DNA of 64,000 nucleotides from Zygaena filipendulae (GCA_907165275.2 OU015655.1:12784501-12848500), one strand, 5' to 3'. Shown: positions 23,620 through 35,078, numbered from the stretch's first letter. Program-made: numbers and translations. The notes: generated by a model not told the origin, from the letters alone.

Positions 23620-24560
23620 GCTAATCATTTTATATAATTATAATTATTGTCGTCGTTAAATTACACTTTAATATATTGCAAAGGATTTTTAATAATATTA
23701 TAGTATAGTTTTTATTAAATAATCACAGTTATTGCAATAAAAAAGGGTCATAATATGGATTAGATTTAATAAGTTTAATTTCTGGGCCATAAAGTTCGTA
23801 ATGTCATTATGCCGCGAAAATGGTTCTCAGAATGTGTTATTTACTTGACGTTGTAGGTACTTAATTAATCTTCTTTGTTAAAGGTATAATATAAAGTATG
23901 AAAAAAAAATATACCTAATTAACAAAAGAAACATAATTTATTGACGATATGAAACTGGTTTAATTTGTCTATTATACTATTTATTACCCTCAGTTTCATC
24001 ACTGTTTATCGGGATTCGTTTGATATGACCCGACCCGGGGCTGTTTATTTTTCAAATCCATTTAACCACTGCCTTTCGCGATAAGTTTTACTAATTAAAA
24101 CAAAACCGCTACAGTGTACGCTGCCGCGTCCGCTTGTGACATAGTGCAACTTTTTTTAATGGACAGCGCCAAAGATATTGAAAGAGAAATAGAAAAGAAA
24201 AATAGATCGACAATACGCTAAGCTTAGCTTTCCCTTGAGCCACGCAGCGGTCAAATGATCTCATGCTAACAAAATGCCGTTGGCTAGCAGACTGTCTATA
24301 GATACCACTTGGCGGAAAGCGATGTGATGTGTACTTTGTTGTGACTGGTATTTGATTGCGTCCCAACGATGTGATTGGTTTTTATTTTGATCATTCCCCC
24401 GCCAAAAATTGATTGACGTGAATTGCATAGTAAAAGTTTGTATTGTTAGTCTATGTATTTATTCTCTTATAATCTCTTTGGAGAGCGCAAACTGCAGTCC
24501 ATTGCTGCGGTCAAGGCGTACGTTTTAAATCACTGCAATTTATGGGTTATTTATTTATTT
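23620..24560. other. Unassigned DNA
   Basis: I see no gene or repeat family here. The 85-residue minus-strand frame at 24109-24366 has no recognisable domain. Confidence 0.5.
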
Positions 24561-24568
24561 TAGTACCT

Positions 24569-25110
24569 GGATGACCGAGCTTTACTCGGTATTTTTTTTT
24601 CGGTAAATCTCTGTACGGAAACATCGTCAATTTTATTTGCTCTGTGGATAAAAATGAAACCTCGCTCGTAACGCCATCTGTTGTTGTTGCAAAACAGCAC
24701 TCAAATCAAATCAAATATGCTTTATTGCCCCAGAAGAGAAAATAAAAACTAAGACAGATAAAAAGTAAATACAGAGCAAAAGGCGGCCTTATTGCTAGAG
24801 GCAATCTTTTCAAGGCAACCTTAAGGTGATAGAGAGCTGTGAATAGAAACTAGAAGCGGGTGCTGGGTGCACAACGTAATACCTAGCTATATACTATATA
24901 AGGATAATACAACGCTAATACTCACGCTAGCACTCATTTTTCACTACCCCAAAAACACGGCAAAACGACGTTTTTTAAAAATGAAACCTAGTTAGATCGA
25001 TTAATCGTCCCCGAAACCCCCTGCATACAAAATTTCATAAAAATCGTTGGAGCCGTTTCCAAGATACGGATTATAAAAGAATTGCTCGCTTAAAGATAGT
25101 AGATACAGTT
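24569..25110 (+). mobile_element. SINE-like repeat split by a LINE end
   Basis: It starts GTACCTGGATGACCGAGCTT, TACTCGGTATTTTTTTTTCG. It ends CATACAAAATTTCATAAAAA, TCGTTGGAGCCGTTTCCAAG. The LINE fragment at 24704-24928 separates the halves. CTGGATGACCGAGCTT is a common lepidopteran repeat head by recollection. Confidence 0.6.
24704..24928 (-). mobile_element. 5'-truncated LINE 3' end with 8-bp TSD
   Basis: The direct repeat AGCACTCA at 24696-24703 and 24929-24936 is a clean target duplication. On the minus strand the insert contains TTGCCTCTAGCAATAAGGCC and ends GGGGCAATAAAGCATATTTG with a (TTTGA)n tail. The same 3' end occurs at 58491. It holds no ORF. Confidence 0.8.
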
Positions 25111-26040
25111 AATGTTTTTAGAACCGCAACAGCTTCGTAATGTCAACAATGTAATGGTGTGAACACAAACGTTAGTACTGAAGGTTGGGCGAGTGGCACG
25201 GGTAGTTGGAGGATACGGAAATTGTATACCTTTTATCTTTTTTCTTTTAAAAAAATATTTCGTCAGTCCAAATTCTTTGAAGAATTTAAAAGTTCTAAAT
25301 CTATGATACATCTATGTTACATTAACTTTTGTTTGTCTACAAAAGGTGGTAGCCATGTTCGGATTTTTACGTTTGTTCCAGAGTTTTCAGGATTTGTTCC
25401 TGATTCGCCCCGCAGAGATTCATCCCACATAAAAAAATCTTTCTTCGACCTAGTTTTTATTTTATTCTTGATAAGTCCCATTCAGTGGGAGAATCAATTT
25501 AATTTTTACTGTGCAATTTTTTTTTGCCGTGGCTGTAATAACCTTGTCATTGGTAAAATTAGCGTCAAAACAGTGGAGCCATGAAACCACAAATTGGATT
25601 GGATTATAATGAAAAGAGTTCAACGGTGTCACTCAAGGCCATTTGCCCACACTGCCACCGTAAAACGAGATCAAACCGAGATTGGAACGTCGCCTCGTCA
25701 TGGTGATCATGTGTCCAAAGAGACTATAAAATTTAATTAATCACTGCTTCAAATTTGTGTGCGAAAATCAGCGGTTTTTTTGTTAAATTTACCCGAATGG
25801 GTAAGGCAAAGGAAGCTAACTCTATACAGCCAATTCAGTAGTATTCAGAATAGTAAAACGACAACCTCCCGATGAAGGCTCCATTTCATCTTATTTCACT
25901 GTTTCCACACACTGTTCATCACTAATGGATCACTATTATGTAAAATCAACCAAATTCACACAATATTAATCACCATAAACTAATTCGCAAAACAATGAAA
26001 AAAGGTCCTACTAAACTGAGTTGAGGAGTCTAGGCATTCT
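25111..26040. other. Unassigned DNA
   Basis: A 141-codon frame at 25159-25584 opens with GTG and has no recognisable domain, splice sites or composition shift. I see no supported gene. Confidence 0.5.
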
Positions 26041-26044
26041 GTGG

Positions 26045-26165
26045 TGTAGACCCACAGAACCGATAGAAGGAACATCGACTTAGTATAGTATGAAAATAAG
26101 TCGGTTATCAAATGAAAACCGGTGTCATCGGATGATTTTCGTACTACAAACTATTCATCACGCCT
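26045..26165 (+). repeat. Two-copy repeat (partner at 55603)
   Basis: ACCCACAGAACCGATAGAAG, GGAACATCGACTTAGT and AAACTATTCATCACGC recur in order at 55603-55718. Confidence 0.6.
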
Positions 26166-26270
26166 ACCCGCTAATTAAGAGGTTCCGGGTTCGATTCCCG
26201 GTGGGGGTACACTTTGTGCGATGAACACAGGGTTCCACTTTCCAAGTCTGGGTGTGTTTATATATATCTA

Positions 26271-26525
26271 CTAGCTGTCCCCCGCGATTTCATCCGCAGT
26301 AATTTCGGAGTTCCCTCGGTAATTCCGGGAAAAAAGTGCTGTGGTTTACGGTGATAAGCAGCTCCCCTTATTCATTCCGGAGTGCCCGCGTGAATTCCGG
26401 GATAAAAACTATCCTATCTTTTAAGTTGGACCATATTATAAATGGTTACAAAATTTTATCAAAATCCGTTCATAAGTTTCGTAGTCCATCGCGGACAAAC
26501 AAGGTGACACGTGATTTATATATAT
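26271..26525 (+). repeat. CCCGCGG-head SINE, composite (double-head) copy
   Basis: The head CTAGCTGTCCCCCGCGATTT is followed by GGTTTACGGTGATAAGCAGC and a second CATTCCGGAGTGCCCGCG head, then TTGGACCATATTATAAATGG. The same fused order is seen at 53250 and 59031, so this composite is a subfamily. Confidence 0.8.
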
Positions 26526-27534
26526 TAGACTTGCTGTGCCCCGCGATTTCATCCGCGGTAATTTCGGAGTTCCCGCGGGAATTCCGGGATAAAAACTATC
26601 CTATCTTTTGAGTTGGACCATATTATAAATGGTTACAAAATTTTATCAAAATCCGTTCAGTAGTTTCGGTGTCCATCGCGGACAAACGTGACACGTGATT
26701 TATATACACACATCAACAGAATCTAGGGATACCTTAATCCTAAATTAGTTGCGACTTTATAGTTTAAAATCTTTTTAGTTTCCATAAAAAGTTTATATAC
26801 AGATTGAAACCTCTTTTATTCTATATTCGAAATTTAAAAACCTAAATAAAAAAAAAACAAAAGAAAAACTATACGGCGGCAAAATTGTCATTACTACTTG
26901 TTACAATAAGGAAAATTTAGATTGTTTTATTGGTATTAATTAATGAAAAGGGATTAGATTGTATTTATTTTTTAATTAATCGGGCCGAGTGAGCTTTAAG
27001 AGTCATGTCACGTCATCATTTGAGTCGAGATGAAATGTTACGAGCCGTGGGCATGTTAGAAAATGGTGCTATTCAACGCGTTGTTGCTGAGGCCCTACAT
27101 ACCAGCCAAAACGTGATATCAAGGTTGTGGTCACGTTATCGCAGTGCTGGGGATGTGACTGAACAGCACACCGGTAGGTATCGTATTACTACGCAGAGAC
27201 AGGATCGGTTTCTCCAAATGACCGCCAGAAGACAACCCAATGTCACAGCGATGCAACTCGTCCGAAGGCTCCAGGAGGACCACCAGCTGATGGTAAGCGG
27301 CCAAACCGTGCGAAGAAGGTTGCATGAAGTTGGTCTTCATGCTAGAAGACCACTACGTCTTCCAGCATTGCGACGTGGCAATCGCGGTCGGCAGCTTTCG
27401 TGGGCTCGGGAGCATTTACCATGGAGTGACGAACAATGGTCTTTGGTGCTGTTCACCGATGAGTCCCGGTTTGGGTTTCATCCGGATTCACGAAGAACAC
27501 GCGTTTGGAGAACGCCAGGAAGAGTTAGCCGTTT

Positions 27535-28439
27535 ATAATAATAATAATAATAATTACTTTTATTTCGGACCGAGCATCCATATAGTGTTAGTAGATAACA
27601 ATTTTTCTTAAAAAACTAAGGTTAGTATTCATTACAATAATATGATGAGAAGTAAAAATATTTAATAAGTAGTAGCTGAACTAGGTCTCCCGGCGCATAT
27701 GCAGATGTACCCAGTGCTTACGCCATGGACAGTCCAGCCTGTCAGCCACTACCCTCAGAATGCTGTTGGCACTACCACGCAAGCGATGCATCAGAGAGGC
27801 GGTTCGTTTCCGGATTATAGCATGAAAACCGTCAGTCTGCGATACCGCGAACATCTCTGATGCACTACAATACCGCGGCAACCCCATCAGCACCCTGAAA
27901 CCATTATTGTATTGCACTCTCAAGGTATGAAGAGTTCTCTTTGCATATCTTAACCATAGACTGCACATGTAAAAATTTTGACAATATGCCTTAAAAAGGG
28001 TGAGTTTGACATCTCTTGTGCAACGTCCAAATCTGCGGGCAAGCATGTTACATCTTACAGATAAGGCTCTTCTCTCTCTTTCAATATCTACACCGTCTGA
28101 TAGATCATCAGTTACCCAATGACCTAGATACTTAAATCTCAAGACCCTACATACTTCACTGCCATCGAGATACACTGGAGGGACTATCTCAACAGCGTCC
28201 CTCAGGGGTCGAAAGACAAGGAGTTCACTCTTATTTACGTTATACCTAAGCCCATGAGCCGACGCATATGACTCACAAATAGCGAGCAGTTTCCTGAGTG
28301 CACTGATCGAGGGGCAAAGCAATACCATGTCATCTGCGTAACTGATATTGTTTATAAATGTACCATCAATGGAGCATCCGACTTTGGCACTGCAAAGCTC
28401 CCCGATCAGTCCATTCATATACAGATTAAAGAGCACCCT
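27535..28439 (-). mobile_element. 5'-truncated non-LTR retrotransposon (LINE)
   Basis: It lies antisense inside the Tc1 transposase gene. Its 3' end on the minus strand has an ATT-repeat tail at 27535-27555, next to coding sequence of the host element. CAGGAAG occurs at 27516-27522 and 28440-28446 and could be a 7-bp target duplication. The left copy is 12 bp from the ATT tail, though, and those 12 bp fit the transposase frame, so a small target deletion is also possible. Confidence 0.85.
27681..28439 (-). pseudogene. LINE reverse transcriptase, C-terminal half
   Basis: The frame starts inside the palm domain at LFNLYMNGLI and has the catalytic motif YADD at 28329-28340 (minus strand), followed by AHGLRYNVNKSELLVF and a long C-terminal region ending HWVHLHMRRET. 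The reverse transcriptase N-terminus and any endonuclease are missing through 5' truncation, so it is inactive. The remaining frame is open for about 250 codons, which implies a fairly recent insertion. CR1/Jockey-type is likely, but the clade cannot be fixed by eye. Confidence 0.88.
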
Positions 28440-29374
28440 CAGGAAGTCCACTCATACCAAGGCGGGACAATCATGGTGTGGGCAGGAATTCGTCTTGGCG
28501 GACGAACCCAGCTCGTTTGGATCCAAGGCAGCATGACTGCGCAAAAATACCACGAGGAGGTAGTAGAGCCTGTTATTGTCCCACACAGAATCCAAATGGG
28601 CCAGGAATTTCTACTCATGCACGATAATGCTCCTTCCCATACGGCGCGGCTGGTGGCGGCCGCTCTCGGACACCACGATATTCAAGTTTTGGATTGGCCT
28701 GCACAGTCGCCCGACTTAAATGCTATCGAGCATGCCTGGGACATGTTACAACGGAAATCTTTGGAAGATTTCCCGCCAAATTTTACAACGGAACAACAAC
28801 TTTACGAACACTTGCAGAGAACATGGGACCTCATACCGCAGCTAGACATTGACGATTTAATTTTAAGTATGAACAATCGATGTCGATGTGTAATTAATGT
28901 AAGAGGTAGCAATACTGATTATTAATAATTAGATTTTATTAGATTCTTTCAATTTTATTTAAAATTTAAACTTTTATGAGAAGCAATGAAATTTTTTATC
29001 ATACCAATTTTCTACGGCAATTATAAAAATTAACATTTTTATTTAAAACAAAAAAATTACGAAATGTTTTTTTATTTTTTATTAAAGACCATAAAATAAC
29101 CTATAATTCTTCCATTTAGTATGTCAGAAAATTCTTCTTAGATTTTTAGATATTTGAAGAAATATAAAATATCCCTAGATTTTGTTGATGTGTGTATATT
29201 AAGATAAGATAGTAGATATATGTAATTCTGTGTAGTATATACTTACCACGTTTGCTTGCTTCCACGACACAAGCTAACAATAGCTTATACTTTGGGATCA
29301 AGTAGATCTGTGTGTTGTGAATTGACACGTTATTTATTTTATTTATTTATACCTACATCTCTACAACTCCAATA

Positions 29375-29691
29375 GGGATGTTGACAACATTCGAAAATCA
29401 AAATTCTAATTAGTCCGTAATTTAGAAAATTAAAAATCATTAGGCACGTGTTTTTTTTTCAAATAAATGAAAATACACAGACATAAAGCGTACTAAAGTT
29501 TAGGGTGGGGGCTCGTGACGTCACTTCCCGCTACAAGCCGCCATACAAACTGCACTAGTTAGTGACGTCACGGAAAATTTCAACTCAACGTATCGCTGTT
29601 ATTTTTTGATAACGGAAAAAAAGAAAAAATACGTGTCCAATATTTTTTATTAATCTACAAGATGAACTAAAAAAAAAATAGTCAAATAGCC
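29375..29691. mobile_element. CRE-MITE copy 5, two perfect TGACGTCA sites
   Basis: The ends are GGGATGTTGACAAC on the left and AGTCAAATAGCC on the right, flanked by TA (29373-29374, 29692-29693). CRE octamers are at 29516-29523 and 29563-29570. It lies about 45 bp beyond the tRNA-SINE end. Confidence 0.87.
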
Positions 29692-29694
29692 TAT

Positions 29695-31440
29695 TCAGTA
29701 AAAATTTAGTTATGATTTTATCCGTGGGAAATGTCGATATTATTTTCTCTGTAGGTGAACCGACAGTGACTCTCTACAATAATAACAACGTTAACGGACT
29801 ACCTAAAGCGAGGGTCGATAAATTCTACCCTACCATCAAGATCGAACGCCAAATAAATAATTGTCAATAGATTACCAAATCGGAAACGTATCGGGGATTG
29901 AACAAAGCGAAGGTTCGCCATTCGTGACCGGAAGGAGAGAGCTGAAACCTTGATAGCGTCACGAATTCAGTTACTGTTACTCTATTGAAGTGTCACTATA
30001 TTCCTTCAATAGTATTGTAATCCAATTACTTAGGTATTATCCACTATTACCAGCTTTTTCTCGCGGTTCAACCGGGACTTCCGGGGGAAAAGTAACCTAC
30101 GCCCTTCTCTCCACCCCTGATACCATATATGAGGAGTTTCATGATGATCGGTAAAGGCGTGAAAGTGCAACAACATAACGCAGATGAAGCCGAGGGAATC
30201 GATTAGTTAATTAATAAGTTCACTTTGAATACAAAAAAAGAAACTATAGAAAATTGGTTAGAGATTTCGTGATGTGAAAATTTACCGGAAATGAATTTGC
30301 ACGAAAAAGCAAGTGTGTGCGATCTTCTCTAAGATAAATCATGCATAGAATTTACCCCGTCTAGCTGATAATAATCGTTATTATGTAGGTATTATATTTC
30401 ATAATATTATGTAATAACGAGTATCTATACTACATATCTATATATTTATAAGATCGTGCCAACCTAGACACGTTTACTATGATTGTAGAAGCTATACGAA
30501 GTAGCCGTACTGTGAGTTTCGATTGAAATGCGCTAGCGCAATTTCTTACTACGATGACATTGTCTCGAGAAATATAACATGATCCATGAATCTCTTTCTT
30601 TTGGACAGTCTATTGTTAGCGAACCGAAAGCCAGGGTAGACATTTTCTCTGTTAGTTGTTAGTAAAAAGAATATATTTATTTATTTTCATTAGTTTCATG
30701 AAATGAGGGTTGAAATGGGTTGGAATGACTAATCGAGGGTTCGAATAGATAAGGCCCTCATTCAATCTTTTACCTTAATACTTAGTGTGAATTTAATTAA
30801 ATCTATTAAACTAAACTTTATTGCACACACACATCAGTGAAACACAAAACACAGAACAGGTAAATACGTACAACTAGATGACCTATATTGATAAAAACAA
30901 TATTTTCATTAGGCAACTTATGGTTAATATTAGTAAAATACTAGTTTTAATCCAAAATAAGTTTCAGACACTATTCAAGACACTTCTCTCTCTCTCTTTC
31001 GTTCCTCACGTACCGTCTTTCTTATTTTTATCACTTTTACATTTTGCGCAAAGTGAATCAACACTAACTCACAGTACGGCACTCGTGAGCACAATCGGGC
31101 TATTATGAATAATTCACCTCAAAAGCCATAATTGACCACGAACTAAAGCGAGTGTCTGTGTGTTCGTCTGATTGACTTAATGTTTAAACATCATAAATAA
31201 GTTTTTGCTACGACATTGTTAGGTACCTTGAGGTAGACATAATGTAGGTGTCTCTAAGGACTTCACCATACGGAACTCTGCCTCTATATTAACATAATAT
31301 GTATTCCTACTTGATTACCGGTGCCAAGTCTCATGGCGTTTGTACTTGCGTTCTTTTTAATTATTGAATCGAAATTATTTAAAACTAGTCGATACCGTTG
31401 CATTTGCGTTAATTACGATGCTCCCGTTTGAATTGGCTAC
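29695..31440. other. Unassigned DNA with small repeat pieces
   Basis: A degenerate + strand SINE (ACCGGGACTTCCGGGGGAAA, CATGATGATCGGTAAAGGCG) lies at about 30048-30190. A minus-strand LINE 3' end (complement of AAACTTTATTGCACACACAC) lies at about 30805-30870. I see no gene; the 76-residue frame at 30878-31108 has no domain. Confidence 0.5.
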
Positions 31441-31444
31441 TTGA

Positions 31445-31744
31445 CAAAAAATTTTTTTTAGTCCGTCATGTAGATTAGTAAAAAAATATTGGACACGTAT
31501 TTTTTCTTTTTTTACGTAATCAAAAAATAACAGAGATACATTGAGTTGAAATTTCGCGTGACGTCACAACTCAGTGCGGTTTGTATGGCGCTTATAATGA
31601 ATATTGACGTCACGAGCCCCCCACCCTAAACTTTAATGCGCTTTATCTATGTTCATTTTCATTAAATTGAAAAAGCAAAAAATACGTGTCTATTGTTTTT
31701 TTATTTTCTAACTGACGGACTAATTAGAATTTTGATTTTCATAA
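31445..31744. mobile_element. CRE-MITE copy 6, two perfect TGACGTCA sites
   Basis: The arms TAGTCCGTCATGTAG and CTGACGGACTAATTAG are present. CRE octamers are at 31559-31566 and 31605-31612. The extreme ends are worn. Confidence 0.82.
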
Positions 31745-32049
31745 CTTGGAGAATACCCAATTCCGGGATAAAAAGAGATAAGTGATGCTAAAACTTTTTT
31801 GGTGTGGTTCTTATTATTTTGTTATTCTCTCGTATTCTTTCACGTTGGATACAGCAAACATACCTACTTATATGTACATAGGTACCTACCTAGAAGGCTA
31901 AGTACTTGTTTAGGAATTTCAAGGATTGTTTTTTTTTTAATAAATTAATGACAAAATATTTGTATCTCCGCTTAAGTAACAGACGCTTATTGGGACGCTT
32001 TGATTGGGTGCGGTCATCAAAGTACGTTTCACTACATAGTCTAGAACAA

Positions 32050-32236
32050 AGTCGCAACCCGCTGTCTGTCTGTCCCTAAATAAGCTTAGATCTATAAATC
32101 TACGAAACGGATTTTCGTGCGGTTTTCACCAATGGATACAGAGATTCATGGGGTATGTTTATTATCTATATTTAGTGCTGGAACTCCCGCGGGAATTCTG
32201 AAATTACCGCGGGTGAAACCGCGGGGGACAGTCAGT
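32050..32236 (-). repeat. CCCGCGG-head SINE, minus strand
   Basis: The minus-strand head CTGTCCCCCGCGGTTTCACC is followed by GGTAATTTCAGAATTCCCGC and ends in AGACAGACAGCGGG. Confidence 0.75.
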
Positions 32237-32350
32237 TATTTATTTATTTATTTATTTATTTAAACTTTATGCACATCATGGTACAAAAGGTGGACTTAAT
32301 GCCACAGTGGCATTCTCTGCCAGTCAACCTTCAGGTAGTACAGAGAGCTC
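32237..32350 (-). repeat. Retroelement 3' end with (AAAT)n tail, minus strand
   Basis: This is the same family as 6301: the tail is TTATTTATTTATTTATTTA on the + strand, then GCACATCATGGTACAAAAGG and ATGCCACAGTGGCATTCTCT. Confidence 0.7.
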
Positions 32351-32406
32351 ACTTGGCGGTGCATTTACGATATATATTTAGATAAAAACTCACATAGATA
32401 TAGATA

Positions 32407-32457
32407 CCCACATACATACATACATACATACATATATACACATATACATACATACAT
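32407..32457. repeat. (CATA)n microsatellite
   Basis: Imperfect CATA/CATATA units, including CATACATACATACATACA. Confidence 0.9.
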
Positions 32458-32740
32458 AATCAGTTAATGATTAATAAAATTGTTACTACGCGTAGCACGA
32501 AGGAACTAATTGATTTAGCTAGGTAGCTAGGTAGCTAGTAATAAGTAAAAGGATATTTTTAAGACATTACAGCCGGCCCCAGACGTTTTTAAAGCGAAGC
32601 CTTTTTTAAATAGGTACCTACTTACTGATATAAAAAAATGTGATTCTGACCCAAAATTATTTTTAGTTGTAACTTTGTAGATAATTTACAACAGCATACA
32701 AAATGTCCACGGTTTTATCTGCGTAAACAAATAGCTCTAA

Positions 32741-32976
32741 CGGCCGCACTCAGAGTCGACTTTAATGATTACTTAGTTAAGTATAGATTTTTAAAACAAA
32801 ACTGCGGCAATCAGAGACGTTCAGTAAATTAATGTTAATTGGCAGTTAATGACATGTCACTTAATTAGTTAGATGCCAATTAACATTAATTTATGAAACT
32901 TTTCTGATTGCGGCAGTTTTGTTTTAAAAATCTATACTTAACTAAGTAATCATTAAGTTGACTCTGAGTGCGGCGG
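32741..32976. mobile_element. CCGCACTCAGAG foldback MITE, copy A
   Basis: Arms of about 100 bp begin CGGCCGCACTCAGAGTCGAC and are inverted at the right as GACTCTGAGTGCGGCGG. Inner blocks TTAATGATTACTTAGTTAAG and AATGTTAATTGGCA are also mirrored, leaving a short centre. TAA is duplicated at 32738-32740 and 32977-32979. Confidence 0.92.
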
Positions 32977-32979
32977 TAA

Positions 32980-33620
32980 GTTACAAATAAAAGTAACTGA
33001 GCGGGTAAATAAATGATATGATAAATGACGCGTATATATTAATATTAAAATGTATACCATGCGCATTATGTTTTTTTGTAATTCTTCTGGTGCAATTACC
33101 AGAGACCGTTCCATGAAAATTCCACTTACTTATGTTTTTTTTCTATCGAAAGTGTCACTTAATGATACCAGTCCTGCACTGTACATGCTCTATATGTACT
33201 GACAAGGTTAAATACAAGTCCGGGACTCTAATTGGGAATTACTATGAACTTAAAGTAATCAATATGTGTAATTATTTATTTACATCAGTTAGATTCTTAG
33301 ATAAAGCGAGTTCCGGATGTTGAAGGATTTAACATGATACATATTTGCTATAGGCAGACATATTTGTTATACCTACGAGTATATAGAGTACCGAAACTAA
33401 ACGTGTTGTTTTTTGTTGTAGGTAGGTAGGTAGGTATAGGTAATATACGTATACTTCTGTCTGTTTCAAATATTATTGATTTAATCTACAATATCCAAGA
33501 TGGCGAGAGAAAAAAATCGGCAACGGTAAAACGTTTTCAAAAAAAGAAGCATAGTACAATTGAAATCTCTGAAGAATCAGTAGACCGCGCGGGTCTAGGT
33601 ACTAGTAGGTACTCTAAAGG
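32980..33620. other. Unassigned AT-rich DNA
   Basis: I see no gene here. A short (GTAG)n run, TAGGTAGGTAGGTAGG, lies near 33420. Confidence 0.5.
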
Positions 33621-33624
33621 GGAA

Positions 33625-33778
33625 TTTTTTTTTCTTTGTTTGTTTACTTTTTTACGATGTAGGTAACTCAAAAACTACAGGACCGATTAAAAAAAATTTC
33701 ACTATTAGAACTGTAAACTGTAACTCGAATTCCCGCGGGAACTCTGAAAACCGCAGGTGAAACCACGGGGAACTTGTC
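33625..33778 (-). repeat. CCCGCGG-head SINE, degenerate, minus strand
   Basis: The minus-strand head is GTTCCCCGTGGTTTCACCTG followed by AGTTCCCGCGGGAATTCGAG. The rest is diverged. Confidence 0.65.
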
Positions 33779-33872
33779 AAATGATATTATGGAACTGTGC
33801 AGTGTGCATCTGGGTAAAACGTATCTAAGTTTTTTAAACATCATTGGTTTCAAATATGATACAATTTTATAG

Positions 33873-34092
33873 ATCCTACTAATATTATAAACGCGAAAAT
33901 TTGTAAGTATGTATGGATGGATGGATGGATGTGTGTTACTCTTTCACGCAAAAACTACTGAATGGATTTAAACGAAACTTTACAATAATATAGCTTATAC
34001 ATCAGATTAACACATAGGGTACTTTTCATCCCGGAATTCTCGCGGGAACTCTGAAATTAACGCGAGTGAAACCGCGGGGCACAACTAGTAAT
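33873..34092 (-). repeat. CCCGCGG-head SINE, full length, minus strand
   Basis: On the minus strand it runs from ACTAGTTGTGCCCCGCGG to a tail containing TTTATAATATTAGTAGGAT. A (GGAT)n stretch lies at 33913-33930. Confidence 0.8.
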
Positions 34093-34387
34093 GTATAAGA
34101 TATCGACGTATATTTCCCTCACCTTCAATACATGTATTGAAACTTCAGTTCCTGTAATAATGACATAACAACGAAATATTGCAACAGACACCTACCGATA
34201 TGAACATATAATACCTAGGTACCTATCGCATTGACGAGGAATGTCGTGAACCGTGGTTGTCACAGTCCTTCAACATCAGCGTCGACCGGCGACCATCCGT
34301 TCCTGGAACAAATTGTGATCATTCGAACGGAATGCAATTAAAATTTGTAATCAGGAAACAATTGTTCGATCAGCGAGTCATAAAATA

Positions 34388-34727
34388 CAACGTGTTAATG
34401 AATTAACTGAAAACCTGATACACGCCATTTAAAAAAATAAACAGTAATATAATTAAAATATATTTTATGTCGAAAAAATTAATACTTTAAAAGTTATTCA
34501 ACATTAGTTTGGAGGTGACCTATTTACGAAATTCTAAGAGCTACGCTAGCGCCTACCGGTTCGATTTTTTTTGCTGCGGGTGGCGTACGCGCCTAATATT
34601 GTATTATAAATAATTTAGACATGGGCTAGTAAAACATATGACCTATATTAAAACATAGTGCGATCGATTCGCTAGTCGATTCTGAGCAAACTACTTTCTA
34701 GTTTTCAGTTAATTCATTAACACGTTG
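34388..34727. mobile_element. CAACGTG TIR element, complete copy
   Basis: The left end CAACGTGTTAATGAATTAAC is inverted at the right (GTTAATTCATTAACACGTTG), with TA on both sides (34386-34387, 34728-34729). It is 340 bp with no ORF. A TA target and short TIRs suggest a Tc1/mariner-mobilised MITE. Confidence 0.88.
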
Positions 34728-34978
34728 TATATTAGTAGGGTGTTGCGAATTTAATTTTATATAGGTAGGTAGGTACCTAGACTGTGATACATTTTTTTGT
34801 TATTCGATCAAGGTTGAGGTGATTGAATCTTTGAAACATTGACTTCTATTAGTTCACTTGGATTCTGAAATTCGAGGATGCCAATAGGAAATTATCTAAC
34901 CGGCTTTAAAAAAACCGGCTAAGTGCGAGTCGGACACGGTCCAACAATGATACTATAATACTATAATATACTATAATA

Positions 34979-35050
34979 CATAGCGATCGATTCGCTAGTC
35001 GATTCTGAGCAAACTACTTTCTAGTTTTCAGTTAATTCATTAACACGTTG
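34979..35050. mobile_element. CAACGTG TIR element, right-end fragment
   Basis: The last 72 bp of the family (GCGATCGATTCGCTAGTCGA to ATTAACACGTTG) are repeated here, followed by TA. It lies 250 bp from the complete copy in the same orientation. Confidence 0.85.
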
Positions 35051-35078
35051 TATAACTATAAGAAACGGAGTCGTTACA

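Larger units (their letters stand above)
27005..28925 (+). pseudogene. Tc1-like transposase, split by a LINE insertion
   Basis: Tc1 transposases bind the TIRs and cut and paste the element with a DDE/D catalytic triad. The N-terminal part is 27005-27536: a helix-turn-helix region (residues about 5-50), a GRYRITTQRQDR linker and the first catalytic Asp152 in LFTDESRF. The C-terminal part resumes at 28440-28446 and runs to 28922. It contains MVWAGIRLGG, the second Asp in LMHDNAPSHT and the third residue Glu in NAIEHAWD, 34 residues later (DD34E). No stop lies within either part, so the LINE is the main lesion. The two parts are in different frames at the break and about three residues seem to be missing. 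The start is the first ATG. Confidence 0.93.
26707..29194 (+). mobile_element. Tc1-like DNA transposon, interrupted
   Basis: About 25-bp TIRs begin CACACATCAACAGAATCTAG (left, 26707) and CACACATCAACAAAATCTAG (right, minus strand from 29194). TA flanks both ends (26705-26706, 29195-29196), as expected for Tc1/mariner. Without the LINE insert the element would be about 1.6 kb, normal for the family. It carries one transposase gene on the + strand, now split, and lies in the tail of a SINE. Confidence 0.92.
26526..29210 (+). repeat. CCCGCGG-head SINE split by the Tc1 element
   Basis: The 5' part (26526-26706) runs from a CTTGCTGTGCCCCGCG head to AACGTGACACGTGATTTATA. After the Tc1 element the tail TATTAAGATAAGA continues at 29197. 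The TA dinucleotide at the break is duplicated. Confidence 0.85.
26166..29330 (+). mobile_element. tRNA-derived SINE, outermost layer of a four-level nest
   Basis: The 5' half (26166-26270) has the B box GGTTCGATTCC at 26188-26198 and ends GGGTGTGTTTATATATATC. The 3' half resumes at about 29211 with ATATATGTAATTCTGTGTAG and continues CCACGACACAAGCTAACA, then GATCTGTGTGTTGTGAA. Everything between is later insertions. Confidence 0.85.

Noticed and set aside
24109..24366. 85-codon minus-strand frame
   Set aside because: No recognised domain or neighbouring gene signals.
25159..25584. 141-codon frame, one of the longest non-transposon frames
   Set aside because: It starts with GTG, has no recognisable domain and average AT-rich composition, and lacks flanking splice signals.
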